Shown here: piece after piece, positions 15,318 through 24,200 of the stretch
Layout of the letters: every line of letters begins with the position of its first letter
Position numbering within the stretch: position 1 is the first letter of the stretch
From: Kosakonia sacchari
Lineage (GTDB): Bacteria; Pseudomonadota; Gammaproteobacteria; Enterobacterales; Enterobacteriaceae
Assembly (NCBI GenBank): GCA_900109485.1
Contig: FOAY01000003.1
Coordinates: forward strand, 1-64,000
Direction: 5' to 3'
DNA length: 64,000 nucleotides
Position numbers and translations under genes: made by a program
Notes under the pieces: generated by a model
What the model was told of the DNA's origin: nothing
Database searches by the model: none
The model's input: only the letters and a program-made list of their open reading frames with translations

Positions 15318-15860
15318 TCACGCCAACCGCGGATAGCCTTCCGCAATATCACTCCCGGTAAACTGCGCAATCCAGCCTTCGGGATTATCGAAAATACGGA
15401 TGGCGGTGAAGTTCGGCTCCGATCCCATATCAAACCAGTGCGGGGTTCCGGCGGGTACGGAAATCAGGTCGTTCTTCTCGCACAGCACCTGGTAGATTTC
15501 GCTGCCGATGTGCAGGCAGAACAGGCCCGCGCCTTCAACGAAGAAGCGGACTTCATCTTCACCATGGGTATGTTCGTTGAGGAATTTGGCGCGCATCGCC
15601 TCTTTTTGCGGGTTGTCGGCGCGCAGGCTGATCACATCCCAACTCTGATAGCCTTTCTCGGCCACCAGTCCGTCGATGGCATGCTGGTAAGCGGTGATCA
15701 CCGTCTCTGGCGTCGGGTTCGCGCCCAGATCGCGGTCGGCCTGCCAGCGCTCAAAACGTACACCTTTGGCGTTTAGCTGCTGCTGAATTTCATTGGCTTC
15801 TGTGCTGTGCCACACCGGCGTGCTGGCATCTTTGTCGGTATAAATCGTCAGTGCGCTCAT
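15318..15860 (-). CDS. mtnD: Acireductone dioxygenase
   Basis: Methionine salvage enzyme of 180 residues (cupin fold). With Fe it oxidises acireductone to the keto-acid precursor of methionine plus formate; with Ni it makes an off-pathway product. The metal ligands are in the family motif [16 protein letters not shown] (two His and one Glu, about 95-102) and the last His in [12 protein letters not shown] (about 140). Its start overlaps mtnC (ATGA). It is the last gene of the mtnBCD operon, ending at the terminator shared with the Thoeris operon. Confidence 0.95.
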   Translation of the reverse strand: MSALTIYTDKDASTPVWHSTEANEIQQQLNAKGVRFERWQADRDLGANPTPETVITAYQHAIDGLVAEKGYQSWDVISLRADNPQKEAMRAKFLNEHTHGEDEVRFFVEGAGLFCLHIGSEIYQVLCEKNDLISVPAGTPHWFDMGSEPNFTAIRIFDNPEGWIAQFTGSDIAEGYPRLA

Positions 15861-16546
15861 GAAGGGATCTGCTCCGGCTTAATGTTGCTGAAAGAGTGAA
15901 CCTGGTGATGATGGCTGGCTGCGTCATCATCGCCGCGAATCAGTTGCGTGGTGCGAAAACCTGCCGCTTCGGCGGCGTCCAGCTCCTGATGAATATCGGA
16001 GAGGAACAGAATGGAAGCGGGCGGCTGGCCAATTTGCGTCGCAATATTGCGGTACGACTGCACATCCCGTTTCGCACCGACCAGCGTGTCGAAATATCCG
16101 CTGAACAGAGGAGTAATATCACCTTCGTCGCTGTAGCCAAATAACAGTTTTTGCGCCGCCACCGAGCCAGAGGAATATACATACAGATCAATGCCCTGCG
16201 CTTTCCATTTTTCCAGGGCAGGCAGCACGTCCGGGTAGAGATGGCCTTTAAAATCGCCATTCACATAGCCGTCGCGCCAGATGATCCCCTGCAACGCCTT
16301 CAGCGCCGTCGATTTACGATCTTCATCCATAAAGGCAAACAGCACCTCAATCAGTTCGGCGGTGGTTGCCTCCGGCTGCGCCACTTCTTCACGCAGATTA
16401 TTGAGGATGGTGCTGACCGGCTCTTTGTACTGCTCTGCGGTGACAAAACTGGCCAGACGCTCGCGGGCGTACGGGAACAGGACGTTGTGCACAAAGCGAA
16501 TGTCACTGGTGGTGCCTTCAATATCGGTAACGATAGCGCGGATCAT
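15857..16546 (-). CDS. mtnC: Enolase-phosphatase E1
   Basis: Bifunctional HAD-superfamily enzyme (229 residues). It enolises and then dephosphorylates 2,3-diketo-5-methylthiopentyl-1-phosphate to acireductone, the substrate of MtnD. HAD motif I is [11 protein letters not shown] at residues 4-14 (nucleophile Asp); motif II is VYSSGS (about 120-125) and motif [24 protein letters not shown] (about 180-198). I chose the start [11 protein letters not shown] because it has GGAGACC before it and fits the family; a longer frame would begin inside mtnB. It overlaps both neighbours by four bases. Confidence 0.94.
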   Translation of the reverse strand: MIRAIVTDIEGTTSDIRFVHNVLFPYARERLASFVTAEQYKEPVSTILNNLREEVAQPEATTAELIEVLFAFMDEDRKSTALKALQGIIWRDGYVNGDFKGHLYPDVLPALEKWKAQGIDLYVYSSGSVAAQKLLFGYSDEGDITPLFSGYFDTLVGAKRDVQSYRNIATQIGQPPASILFLSDIHQELDAAEAAGFRTTQLIRGDDDAASHHHQVHSFSNIKPEQIPS

Positions 16547-17157
16547 GGTCTCTCCAGCAGGCGACGCTGCATTTCGCATTCAAATAAAAATTCTAGCCCT
16601 TCCAGATGGCGACGAGCTTCGGCGACATCGCGCCCCCAGCAGGTCAGCCCGTGGCCGCGCAGCAGAAAACCATAGCGCAGCGGATGTGTCTGCGCGTAGT
16701 CTGCAATGCGCGTGGCCAGCGCGTCGATATCCTGATCGTTATCGAAAATTGCCACTGGCACGGTGTCGAGGTGCGTGGTCTGGCCGCTGAGGGATTTTTG
16801 CATTTCAAAACCGTTCAGCAGCAGGGAAGGGGATTTCTCCACCCGCGAGAGCACCGTGGCGTTCACCGTGTGCACATGCAGCACCGCGTTAGCTTGCGGG
16901 TAGAGGCGATAAATCAAAGTATGCAGGCCGGTTTCCGCCGAGGGTTTTCGGCCGGAGGGCGCGTGGTTATCGGCAATGGAAACCTGCAAAAAATCCGCTG
17001 TCGTCAGGCTGCCTTTGTCTTTGCCGGATTCGCTCAGCCAGCACCAGTCGGCATCCTGGCGAACCGACATATTCCCGCCGGTGGCGGGCGCCCAGCCTTT
17101 CGCGCCGATCCAGTGGCAGGCGGCGACGAGTTGTTGGAGTTGCAGGTTGTCTGTCAT
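16543..17157 (-). CDS. mtnB: Methylthioribulose-1-phosphate dehydratase
   Basis: First enzyme of this operon: a zinc class II aldolase-fold dehydratase of 204 residues that turns 5-methylthioribulose 1-phosphate into the diketo substrate of MtnC. Motifs: ATGGNMSVR (about 25-33), zinc His pair in [12 protein letters not shown] (about 97-99) and the third His in [11 protein letters not shown] (about 168). It is divergent from ybdL with a MetJ operator between them. The kinase (mtnK) and isomerase (mtnA) that make its substrate are not in this window. Confidence 0.94.
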   Translation of the reverse strand: MTDNLQLQQLVAACHWIGAKGWAPATGGNMSVRQDADWCWLSESGKDKGSLTTADFLQVSIADNHAPSGRKPSAETGLHTLIYRLYPQANAVLHVHTVNATVLSRVEKSPSLLLNGFEMQKSLSGQTTHLDTVPVAIFDNDQDIDALATRIADYAQTHPLRYGFLLRGHGLTCWGRDVAEARRHLEGLEFLFECEMQRRLLERP

Positions 17158-17190
17158 AACCCTTCCTTATAAGGAATATTGTTATCGTAT

Positions 17191-17206
17191 AGACGTCTAA
17201 GCGTCT
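17191..17206. promoter_or_regulatory. MetJ operator (two met boxes)
   Basis: AGACGTCT followed directly by AAGCGTCT. The first is the exact 8-base met box consensus and the second matches 6 of 8. Tandem boxes are what MetJ with S-adenosylmethionine needs. The site is 34 bases before mtnB and 68 before ybdL, so it probably controls both directions in response to methionine supply. Confidence 0.85.
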
Positions 17207-17273
17207 TGATTGCCAAATACTAACATCGTGTTATAGTGGCAGCAACACGCGCATTACAAGCAGGCACACAACG

Positions 17274-18434
17274 ATGAGCAATAACGCATTGATTCCGCAA
17301 AGTAAACTCCCCGCTTTAGGCACCACCATCTTCACGCAAATGAGCGCGCTGGCGCAGCAGCACAATGCCATTAATTTGTCGCAGGGCTTCCCGGATTTCG
17401 ACGGCCCGCGCTATTTGCAGGAGCGTCTGGCGTTTCATGTGGCGCAGGGGGCGAATCAGTATGCGCCGATGACCGGTGTGCAGGCGCTGCGCGAAGCCAT
17501 TGCTGATAAAACGGCGGAACTGTACGGCCATAAGCCGGATGTGAACAGCGACATTACGGTGACTGCCGGGGCGACAGAAGCGCTGTACGCGGCGATCACT
17601 GCGCTGGTGCGTCAGGGCGATGAAGTTGTCTGTTTTGATCCGAGCTATGACAGCTACGCGCCTGCGGTGGAGCTTTCCGGCGGTGTGCTGAAACGCATTG
17701 CTTTGCAGCCGCCGCACTTTCGTGTTGACTGGCAGCAGTTTGCCGCGCAGCTTAGCGATCGTACGCGGCTGGTGATTCTGAATACGCCGCACAACCCGTC
17801 GGCAACCGTGTGGCGCAAAGCGGATTTTGCCGCGCTGTGGCAGGCGATTGCCGATCGTGAAATCTACGTGCTGAGCGATGAAGTCTACGAGCACATCTGT
17901 TTTGCTGAAGAGGGCCATGCCAGCGTGCTGGCGCATCCACAGCTGCGCGAGCGGGCGATTGCGGTATCGTCATTCGGTAAAACCTATCATATGACCGGCT
18001 GGAAAGTGGGTTATTGCGTCGCGCCTGCCGCCATCAGCGCCGAGCTGCGCAAAGTGCATCAATATCTGACTTTCTCGGTCAATACCCCGGCGCAACTGGC
18101 GCTGGCGGATATGCTGCGCGCCGAGCCGGAACATTATCGCCAGTTGCCGGAATTTTACCGCGCGCGCCGCGATGTGCTGGTGAATGCGCTGAGCAACAGC
18201 AAGCTGGAGGTTTTGCCGTGCGAAGGGACTTACTTTCTGCTGGCGGATTACAGCGCGGTTTCCGATCTGGATGACGTGAGTTTCTGCCAGTGGCTGACCA
18301 AAGAAGTGGGCGTGGCAGCGATCCCGCTGTCGGTGTTCTGCGCCGATCCCTTCCCGCACAAGCTGATTCGCCTGTGCTTTGCGAAACAGGAATCGACGCT
18401 GCTGGCTGCGGCAGAGCGCCTGTGTAAGCTGTAA
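17274..18434 (+). CDS. ybdL: Methionine aminotransferase
   Basis: PLP-dependent fold-type I aminotransferase of 386 residues, equal in length to E. coli YbdL, which prefers methionine, His and Phe. In organisms with mtnBCD it performs the last salvage step, 4-methylthio-2-oxobutanoate to methionine (then called MtnE). The PLP lysine is K236 in SSFGKTYHMTGWKVGY; ILNTPHNPSATVW (about 167-179) and VLSDEVYEHI (about 200) are the other cofactor motifs. The gene is divergent from mtnB and shares its MetJ operator, which supports the salvage role. Confidence 0.95.
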   Translation: MSNNALIPQSKLPALGTTIFTQMSALAQQHNAINLSQGFPDFDGPRYLQERLAFHVAQGANQYAPMTGVQALREAIADKTAELYGHKPDVNSDITVTAGATEALYAAITALVRQGDEVVCFDPSYDSYAPAVELSGGVLKRIALQPPHFRVDWQQFAAQLSDRTRLVILNTPHNPSATVWRKADFAALWQAIADREIYVLSDEVYEHICFAEEGHASVLAHPQLRERAIAVSSFGKTYHMTGWKVGYCVAPAAISAELRKVHQYLTFSVNTPAQLALADMLRAEPEHYRQLPEFYRARRDVLVNALSNSKLEVLPCEGTYFLLADYSAVSDLDDVSFCQWLTKEVGVAAIPLSVFCADPFPHKLIRLCFAKQESTLLAAAERLCKL

Positions 18435-18464
18435 TGATTTCCGGCGGCGCGGTCTGCGTCGCCG

Positions 18465-19211
18465 TTATTTATCGCCCATAATGGTTTTCAGTTTTTCCGC
18501 GTCCGGCAAGCCCACTTCCTGCTGCAGCACGTTATCTTCATTCAGGTAGTAAATCGCTGGCGTGGCGTTCGCGCCGAGATCGTCCATGATTTTCTGGTTG
18601 ATATTGAGCTTTTTCATGATCTCCGGCGGCACGGATTTCGGCAGCGTCAGCGCCATCTTGCCGTTGGACTGCTCATAATCGTGCCAGCTTTTCGCCGGAT
18701 CTTTCGCGCTCATGATCGCCGCAGCGGCCGCCGGGCTTTCCGGTTTGATCACGCCAACCAGTAACGTGCGCAGCTGCACTTTGCCGGATTCCACCCACGG
18801 ACGCGCCTGCTGCCAGAACTGTTTGCAGTACGGGCAGTACGGATCGGCGAAGATATACACCACGCGCGGCGCCTCCTTTTTGCCATCGAGGATCCAGTCG
18901 GCTTTTTCCATCTGCTGCCACAGCGCGCGGCCCGCCGGGCCGTAAATCTCTTTGGAGATTAACTTCTCGCTGAGGTTGGTGCCCGCCTCGTCGTACATAT
19001 AGCCAGAGATGGCGTGCTTACCGTCCGGCGTGACGTAAATGGTGACGCCCATCTCCTGATATTTGCCGAGATATCCCTTCATGCCACCTGGCGCATCGAA
19101 GGATTTGATGATGGTGATGCCTTGCTTTTCTATGGCCTTTACCGGCGCAGGTAGCTCTTCGGCGTGCAGGGTCAGCGGCAGCAAAGCCAGCATTAACAGG
19201 CGCTTAAGCAT
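18465..19211 (-). CDS. dsbG: Periplasmic disulfide isomerase/sulfenic-acid reductase DsbG
   Basis: A 248-residue periplasmic thioredoxin-fold protein. DsbG keeps single cysteines of periplasmic proteins reduced and is recycled by DsbD. The signal peptide is residues 1-17 ([17 protein letters not shown]). An N-terminal dimerisation domain is followed by the active site [11 protein letters not shown] with CPYC near residues 126-129; the cis-proline region is [12 protein letters not shown] (about 215). Divergent from ahpC across a 365-base control region that in E. coli carries an OxyR site for dsbG and ahpC. Confidence 0.95.
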   Translation of the reverse strand: MLKRLLMLALLPLTLHAEELPAPVKAIEKQGITIIKSFDAPGGMKGYLGKYQEMGVTIYVTPDGKHAISGYMYDEAGTNLSEKLISKEIYGPAGRALWQQMEKADWILDGKKEAPRVVYIFADPYCPYCKQFWQQARPWVESGKVQLRTLLVGVIKPESPAAAAAIMSAKDPAKSWHDYEQSNGKMALTLPKSVPPEIMKKLNINQKIMDDLGANATPAIYYLNEDNVLQQEVGLPDAEKLKTIMGDK

Positions 19212-19344
19212 AAAAATCCTTACTAATTAAATGGTTAATATTCGACTTAGGGAAAACCTATCACAATCATCGGCAGGATCGCGAAATGAAACGTTGTCGT
19301 CAGCCGTCAGCAATGTTCTAATCAAACGGCTTGATGGCCTTTAG

Positions 19345-19434
19345 GTTATGAGCGCAACGCATAGCCAGCTTGCTGGCGCTGAAGCACCCACGGGTATTTC
19401 AGGTATCGAGGCCACCCGTCGCGGTGGCCTTTTT
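19345..19434 (+). ncRNA. Candidate small RNA between dsbG and ahpC (UptR-like)
   Basis: A strong terminator, AGGCCACC-CGTCGC-GGTGGCCT followed by TTTT (19409-19434), ends a plus-strand transcript, yet no protein gene precedes it on that strand. Upstream, GCCAGC/GCTGGC (19364-19377) forms another hairpin. E. coli has a small RNA, UptR, in this position as I recall. The 5' end is a guess from the structure. Confidence 0.5.
19409..19434 (+). terminator. Terminator upstream of ahpC
   Basis: Perfect 8-base stem AGGCCACC/GGTGGCCT, 6-base loop, then TTTTACTTTT. It would end a short plus-strand RNA before the ahpC promoter. Confidence 0.8.
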
Positions 19435-19576
19435 ACTTTTGGCAAATCAGCCGTTCACATGGTTGCTCGTTAGGGTTTGTTAGCTAACGCTTATTGATTT
19501 GATAAAGCAAACGCATTGGCTCGATCAAACAAAGTTCGTTAACTTACACCCCAACGAAAACACGGAGGAAGTATAG

Positions 19577-20140
19577 ATGTCCTTAATTAATACCAAGATC
19601 AAACCTTTCAAAAACCAGGCGTTCAAAAACGGTGAGTTCATCGAAGTAACCGAGAAAGATACTGAAGGCCGCTGGAGCGTCTTCTTCTTCTACCCGGCTG
19701 ACTTCACTTTCGTATGCCCGACTGAACTGGGCGACGTGGCTGACCACTACGAAGAGCTGCAAAAACTGGGCGTAGACGTTTACTCTGTCTCTACCGACAC
19801 CCACTTTACCCACAAAGCGTGGCACAGCAGCTCTGAAACCATCGCGAAAATCAAATATGCGATGATCGGCGACCCGACTGGCGCCCTGACCCGTAACTTC
19901 GAAAACATGCGTGAAAACGAAGGTCTGGCTGACCGTGCCACTTTCGTTGTTGACCCGCAGGGCATCATCCAGGCCATCGAAGTAACCGCTGAAGGCATCG
20001 GCCGTGACGCTTCTGATCTGCTGCGTAAAATCAAAGCGGCTCAGTATGTTGCTTCTCACCCAGGCGAAGTTTGCCCGGCTAAATGGAAAGAAGGCGAAGC
20101 GACTTTGGCTCCTTCCCTGGACCTGGTCGGCAAGATCTAA
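19577..20140 (+). CDS. ahpC: Alkyl hydroperoxide reductase subunit C (peroxiredoxin)
   Basis: A 187-residue typical 2-Cys peroxiredoxin, the main scavenger of endogenous H2O2; it also reduces organic peroxides and peroxynitrite. Peroxidatic C47 is in DFTFVCPTE and resolving Cys near 166 in GEVCPAKW; the C-terminal helix carries the flexible YF-like region. AhpF reduces the disulfide. A GGAGGAAG ribosome site precedes the ATG, and codon use is strongly biased toward highly expressed codons (CTG, GGC, AAA, CGT), in line with high abundance. ahpF follows after an ERIC element. Confidence 0.97.
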   Translation: MSLINTKIKPFKNQAFKNGEFIEVTEKDTEGRWSVFFFYPADFTFVCPTELGDVADHYEELQKLGVDVYSVSTDTHFTHKAWHSSSETIAKIKYAMIGDPTGALTRNFENMRENEGLADRATFVVDPQGIIQAIEVTAEGIGRDASDLLRKIKAAQYVASHPGEVCPAKWKEGEATLAPSLDLVGKI

Positions 20141-20145
20141 ATTTC

Positions 20146-20270
20146 CCGGCGTCTTTCACGTCATAGCGGCGTTGGCGTCACCTGCTCACCCCGGTCACTT
20201 ACTGGTGTAAGCTCCCGGGGACTCTCAGGCTAGCCGCCTTGCTCTGACGCGAAATACTGGGGAAATTATT
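20146..20270. repeat. ERIC element between ahpC and ahpF
   Basis: The core GCTCACCCCGGTCACTTACT and, a few bases on, GTAAGCTCCCGGGGACTC are the two inward-facing conserved halves of the enterobacterial repetitive intergenic consensus (ERIC/IRU). The 125-base length fits the full element. As RNA it would form a long stem between the two coding regions. Confidence 0.85.
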
Positions 20271-20383
20271 CTGCAAACGGGTGCTTTTGGGTGCCCGTTT
20301 TATTCAGCACCATGATGCAAGTTGCATTGATGCAGCCTGAACAACGCGGCTTGCATGATGATGTTTTAAGCGAGGGACTAAGA

Positions 20384-21949
20384 ATGCTCGACACCACAAT
20401 GAAAACCCAGCTCAAGGCCTACCTTGAGAAACTGACTAAACCTGTTGAGTTGATTGCTACGCTGGATGACAGCGCGAAATCGGCAGAAATCAAAGAACTG
20501 CTGGGCGAAATCGCTGAGCTGTCTGACAAAGTCTCCTTTAAAGAAGACAACAGCCTTGCGGTGCGTAAACCGTCATTCCTGATCACCAATCCAGGCTCAA
20601 CCAGCGGCCCGCGCTTTGCCGGTTCGCCGCTGGGTCACGAATTTACCTCACTGGTGCTGGCGCTGCTGTGGACCGGTGGGCATCCGTCGAAAGAGGCGCA
20701 GGCGCTGCTGGAGCAGATCCGCGATCTCGACGGTGACTTTGAATTTGAAACCTATTACTCGCTCTCCTGCCACAACTGCCCGGACGTAGTGCAGGCGCTG
20801 AACCTGATGGCCGTGCTGAATCCGCGCATCAAACATACGGCGATTGATGGCGGTACGTTCCAGAACGAAATCACCGATCGCAACGTAATGGGCGTTCCGG
20901 CGGTGTTCGTGAACGGTAAAGAGTTCGGCCAGGGGCGTATGACGCTGACGGAAATCGTCGCCAAAATCGATACCGGCGCGGAAAAACGTGCGGCGGAAGA
21001 GCTGAACAAACGCGATGCTTACGATGTATTGATCGTCGGTTCCGGCCCGGCGGGCGCGGCGGCGGCAGTCTACTCTGCGCGTAAAGGTATTCGTACCGGC
21101 CTGATGGGTGAACGTTTCGGCGGCCAGGTACTGGATACCGTGGATATCGAAAACTATATCTCCGTACCAAAAACCGAAGGCCAGAAACTGGCGGGCGCGC
21201 TGAAAGCGCATGTATCGGATTATGACGTGGATGTGATTGACAGCCAGAGCGCTAAAAAACTGACCCCTGCGGCAGTTGAAGGCGGCCTGCATCAGATTGA
21301 AACCGCGTCCGGCGCGGTGCTGAAAGCGCGCAGCATCATCATTGCCACCGGCGCGAAATGGCGCAACATGAACGTTCCGGGTGAAGATCAGTATCGTACC
21401 AAAGGCGTGACCTACTGCCCGCACTGCGATGGCCCGCTGTTTAAAGGCAAACGCGTGGCGGTGATCGGCGGTGGTAACTCTGGCGTGGAAGCGGCTATCG
21501 ACCTGGCGGGGATTGTTGAGCACGTGACGCTGCTGGAATTCGCGCCGGAAATGAAAGCCGACCAGGTATTGCAGGATAAAGTGCGCAGCCTGAAAAATGT
21601 CGACATCATTCTGAACGCGCAGACCACTGAAGTGAAAGGCGACGGCAGCAAAGTGACCGGCCTTGAGTACCGCGATCGCATCAGTGGCGACGTGCACCAG
21701 GTCGCGCTGGCCGGGATTTTTGTCCAGATTGGTCTGCTGCCGAACACCACCTGGCTGGAAGGCGCAATTGAGCGCAACCGCATGGGCGAAATCATCATCG
21801 ATGCCAAATGCGAAACCAGCGTGAAAGGCGTGTTTGCAGCGGGCGACTGCACCACGGTGCCGTACAAACAGATCATCATTGCGACCGGTGAAGGCGCTAA
21901 AGCCTCTCTGAGTTCGTTTGATTACCTGATTCGCACTAAAACTGCATAA
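20384..21949 (+). CDS. ahpF: Alkyl hydroperoxide reductase subunit F
   Basis: Flavoprotein disulfide reductase of 521 residues that passes electrons from NADH through FAD and two CxxC centres to AhpC. N-terminal double thioredoxin fold (1-200) with SCHNCPD (C129, C132); FAD motif [11 protein letters not shown] near 216; redox centre TYCPHCDG (C345, C348); NAD motif [12 protein letters not shown] near 358; C-terminal FAD motif [15 protein letters not shown]. The start at 20384 ([13 protein letters not shown]) matches the E. coli protein; earlier ATGs would translate the end of the intergenic repeat. Probably made from a read-through of ahpC and a weaker own promoter. Confidence 0.96.
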   Translation: MLDTTMKTQLKAYLEKLTKPVELIATLDDSAKSAEIKELLGEIAELSDKVSFKEDNSLAVRKPSFLITNPGSTSGPRFAGSPLGHEFTSLVLALLWTGGHPSKEAQALLEQIRDLDGDFEFETYYSLSCHNCPDVVQALNLMAVLNPRIKHTAIDGGTFQNEITDRNVMGVPAVFVNGKEFGQGRMTLTEIVAKIDTGAEKRAAEELNKRDAYDVLIVGSGPAGAAAAVYSARKGIRTGLMGERFGGQVLDTVDIENYISVPKTEGQKLAGALKAHVSDYDVDVIDSQSAKKLTPAAVEGGLHQIETASGAVLKARSIIIATGAKWRNMNVPGEDQYRTKGVTYCPHCDGPLFKGKRVAVIGGGNSGVEAAIDLAGIVEHVTLLEFAPEMKADQVLQDKVRSLKNVDIILNAQTTEVKGDGSKVTGLEYRDRISGDVHQVALAGIFVQIGLLPNTTWLEGAIERNRMGEIIIDAKCETSVKGVFAAGDCTTVPYKQIIIATGEGAKASLSSFDYLIRTKTA

Positions 21950-21982
21950 GCAAAATAAGAAAGTAAGCAATACCTGCAAATG

Positions 21983-22015
21983 AAAGAGGCTACCTTCGGG
22001 TAGCCTCTTTTTTTT
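21983..22015 (+). terminator. ahpF terminator
   Basis: AAAGAGGCTACC-TTCG-GGTAGCCTCTTT, perfect 12-base stem with a TTCG tetraloop and a run of T. Confidence 0.95.
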
Positions 22016-22016
22016 A

Positions 22017-22146
22017 TGCCGGATGGCGCTAACGCTTACCGGGCCTACGGGTTTTGTAGTCCCGGTAAGCGAAGCGCCACCGGTGTGATTGCCAGCGTAA
22101 AGGCAACGAACCGCCAGGCCGGATAAGGCGTAAGCTACCATCCGGC
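22017..22146. repeat. BIME: cluster of REP units
   Basis: Three REP-like palindromes: GCCGGATGGCGCTAACGC at the left, CCCGGTAAGCGAAGCGCCACCGG in the middle and AGGCCGGATAAGGCGTAAGC...ATCCGGC at the right. It lies between the convergent ahpF and uspG genes. Confidence 0.8.
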
Positions 22147-22159
22147 GAGCAAGCACTAT

Positions 22160-22588
22160 TTACCGAACCACCAGCACCGGAATATGCGCGTGGCGCACGA
22201 TGTTGGCGGCATTGGAGCCGAGCAGGTGAGTGGTAATTGACGGATTGCGCGAGGCGATAACCACCATATCCGCGAGCAGTTCTTCGGCCAGCTCATTGAC
22301 CACATCGCGCACGTTGCCAAAACGCACATGGGTGCGTACGCGTGTCGGCTCAATGGAAAAATGGGTCTTCATGGTGTCGAGGCGGGTTTGCGCTTCCTGC
22401 TGCAAATGCTCTTCGAAACGGCGCAAATCGGCAGCAAAACGGTGCAGACTCATGCTGGCGGAAGCGGGTAATACATGCAGAAGATGAATAACGCCCTCGC
22501 GCTGGGCGAGGAATTCAGCGTGGCGCACCGCTTTGTCGCTCAGCGCCATTTCGAAAACATCAACCGGCATAATAATGGTCTGATACAT
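22160..22588 (-). CDS. uspG: Universal stress protein G
   Basis: A 142-residue universal stress protein of the ATP-binding UspF/UspG class, produced under starvation and oxidative or DNA stress. The start [14 protein letters not shown] aligns with E. coli UspG; a longer frame adds 14 residues without a ribosome site. The nucleotide motif G-2x-G-9x-G(S/T) is visible near the end as [20 protein letters not shown] (the first Gly at about 123). In E. coli the gene neighbours ybdR, which is missing here. Confidence 0.93.
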   Translation of the reverse strand: MYQTIIMPVDVFEMALSDKAVRHAEFLAQREGVIHLLHVLPASASMSLHRFAADLRRFEEHLQQEAQTRLDTMKTHFSIEPTRVRTHVRFGNVRDVVNELAEELLADMVVIASRNPSITTHLLGSNAANIVRHAHIPVLVVR

Positions 22589-22693
22589 AAACGCTTCTCC
22601 CTGTGGGTTATGTTGTGCTGATTGAACCATAAAGGGCGTGAATTTTTTGCAGCGTATATGGCAAATATGAAGAATAGGATGGCGGGAACGGAA

Positions 22694-22715
22694 AGAGGAT
22701 GCGGGCGCATCCTCT
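22694..22715 (-). terminator. Probable rnk terminator
   Basis: Perfect stem AGAGGATGCG/CGCATCCTCT with a two-base centre, 20 bases after the rnk stop. Only three T follow on the minus strand, so termination may be partial. Confidence 0.55.
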
Positions 22716-22734
22716 GCGGAAAAAGCAGCGGGAA

Positions 22735-23145
22735 TTAAAGCCGGAAATCGCCTGCCGCTTCGGGCTGATAAAGCAGCTCAAGCACTTCAAGATCGGTGGT
22801 GGTGCCGCCCGGCAACTGCCAGTGAATGCTGTCACCCACCCGTAAACCGAGCAGCGCAGCGCCAACCGGGGCCAGCACGGAAAGTTGCGTGGCGCTGTCG
22901 GTCATCTGCGCCGGATACACCAGCGTACGCACTCGCTCTTCGCCGCTTTTCAGCTCGCGGAATTTCACCGTGCTGTTCATTGTTACCACGTTGTTCGGCA
23001 TCGCTTCCGGCGCGCACATCTGAGCGCGATCCAGCTCATCATTCAACGCATCCGCGACCGGCAGGCTGGCATAATCAGGTTGCTCCAGCAACCGGTCAAG
23101 ACGCTCGGCGTCTCGCTCATTAATCATAATGGCAGGTCTGGACAT
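22735..23145 (-). CDS. rnk: Regulator of nucleoside diphosphate kinase
   Basis: A 136-residue RNA-polymerase-binding protein of the Gre-factor class: a short N-terminal coiled coil ([19 protein letters not shown] onward) and a C-terminal FKBP-like domain from about residue 50, including [36 protein letters not shown] and the end [11 protein letters not shown]. In E. coli it raises nucleoside diphosphate kinase levels and competes with GreA and GreB. Full length. It stands alone between rna and uspG with hairpins on both sides. Confidence 0.93.
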   Translation of the reverse strand: MSRPAIMINERDAERLDRLLEQPDYASLPVADALNDELDRAQMCAPEAMPNNVVTMNSTVKFRELKSGEERVRTLVYPAQMTDSATQLSVLAPVGAALLGLRVGDSIHWQLPGGTTTDLEVLELLYQPEAAGDFRL

Positions 23146-23175
23146 CAGTTACTCCATGTCGTTTGATTGATCCAA

Positions 23176-23208
23176 AGAAAAACCCTCGCCGACGGGCAGC
23201 GAGGGTTT
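23176..23208 (-). terminator. rna terminator
   Basis: Stem AAACCCTCGC/GCGAGGGTTT at 23180-23208; on the minus strand it is followed by TTCTTTGG. It separates rna from rnk. Confidence 0.8.
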
Positions 23209-23296
23209 GTCTACAACGGATGATACTGAGAGCGCGGCCTGGTGTGAAGTGATGTGGCGCACATTTGCCGGAATTATGAATGTTCCGATCGCTGGC

Positions 23297-24100
23297 TCAG
23301 TAACCCGCTTTATCAATCACAAAACTGTTCCCGCAATTACCGGGATGCGGTTGCGGCAAAAGGGAACCGCTAACCAGCGGGTCATTGATGGCATCGGCTT
23401 TGATGGCGATTTGCATCTCCGTCAGCCACGCCGGGTTGCCGCTACAGGTCAGTTTCACCGCTTTCACGCTTTGTTCGCCGTAGGCTTTGGCGACGGCCGC
23501 GTTGAATGCATCGCGGGTAACGGTTTTTCCGTAATTTTCTGCGAGGAAAACGCCGAGCGGGCTGGCTTTGATTTCGGTATTCAGGCGCACCATCGCACCG
23601 AAATAGTCATCCGGATCGAATCCGAAACAGACGCCGTGTTTGGCATATTCATAGCGCTCAAGGCAGGTATTACTACCTGCTCCGGGCATGACGGCATTCA
23701 GTTTATTTGCCACTTCCAGCGATAAACCGGTTTCCGCTGCGGCGCATTTCTGGCTGGCTCTGGCTTCCGGCATATTGGGAACCGGGCGGGTGGCGCAGCC
23801 GTAGCGCATCCAGCGACGATCGTCGACGCCGCGCACAGCAATGGATTTCGGCAGACCAGGCCACAGACCATGTACCGTCAGGTAATCTGCTTTATTGGCG
23901 GGCTCTTTTTGCAGACGGCATTCATCGGGTTCGCTACGCCCGCTGTCATGCAAGCTCTGGCAAAATCCGGTCTGCCAAGATAGTGCCAGCACATAGCGAT
24001 CGAAATCACCATATTGTTTGGGCTGTAATGGTGCGGCGTGCGCAGAAGAGAGCTGAATGGCGGCAACGCACAGGCCGATGGAGAGTCCCTTTTTAATCAT
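23297..24100 (-). CDS. rna: Ribonuclease I
   Basis: A 267-residue periplasmic RNase of the T2 family that cuts RNA without base preference to 2',3'-cyclic nucleotides. Signal peptide about residues 1-22 (MIKKGLSIGLCVAAIQLSSAHA). The two catalytic segments are LTVHGLWPGLPKS (about 73-85, catalytic His) and RYEYAKHGVC (about 149-158, with the second His). Several Cys pairs suit the oxidising periplasm. The preceding gene dcuC has its own terminator, so rna is separately transcribed. In E. coli citT lies between rna and dcuC; here that block is missing. Confidence 0.95.
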   Translation of the reverse strand: MIKKGLSIGLCVAAIQLSSAHAAPLQPKQYGDFDRYVLALSWQTGFCQSLHDSGRSEPDECRLQKEPANKADYLTVHGLWPGLPKSIAVRGVDDRRWMRYGCATRPVPNMPEARASQKCAAAETGLSLEVANKLNAVMPGAGSNTCLERYEYAKHGVCFGFDPDDYFGAMVRLNTEIKASPLGVFLAENYGKTVTRDAFNAAVAKAYGEQSVKAVKLTCSGNPAWLTEMQIAIKADAINDPLVSGSLLPQPHPGNCGNSFVIDKAGY

Positions 24101-24153
24101 TTCATTTCCTGATGGGTGAGTCCGGGTAATTACTATGAGTTATTAAAGCATAA

Positions 24154-24178
24154 AAAAAGCGCCGGGCAGGCGCTTTTT
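24154..24178 (-). terminator. dcuC terminator
   Basis: AAAAAGCGCC-GGGCA-GGCGCTTTTT between dcuC and rna; A and T runs on both sides make it effective on either strand. Confidence 0.9.
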
Positions 24179-24200
24179 CATAAGCGGTGTTTATTGTTGA

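Larger units (their letters stand above)
19212..19576. other. dsbG-ahpC divergent control region
   Basis: 365 bases. It holds promoters in both directions, a candidate small RNA with its own terminator (19345-19434), and a palindrome GTTAGCTAAC at 19479-19488, 89 bases before ahpC. OxyR control of ahpC is well known in E. coli; I could not place the OxyR site base by base here. Confidence 0.5.

Noticed and set aside
20648-22156. 502-codon minus-strand frame opposite ahpF
   Set aside because: Antisense shadow extending through the ahpF terminator and REP cluster; ahpF is certain.
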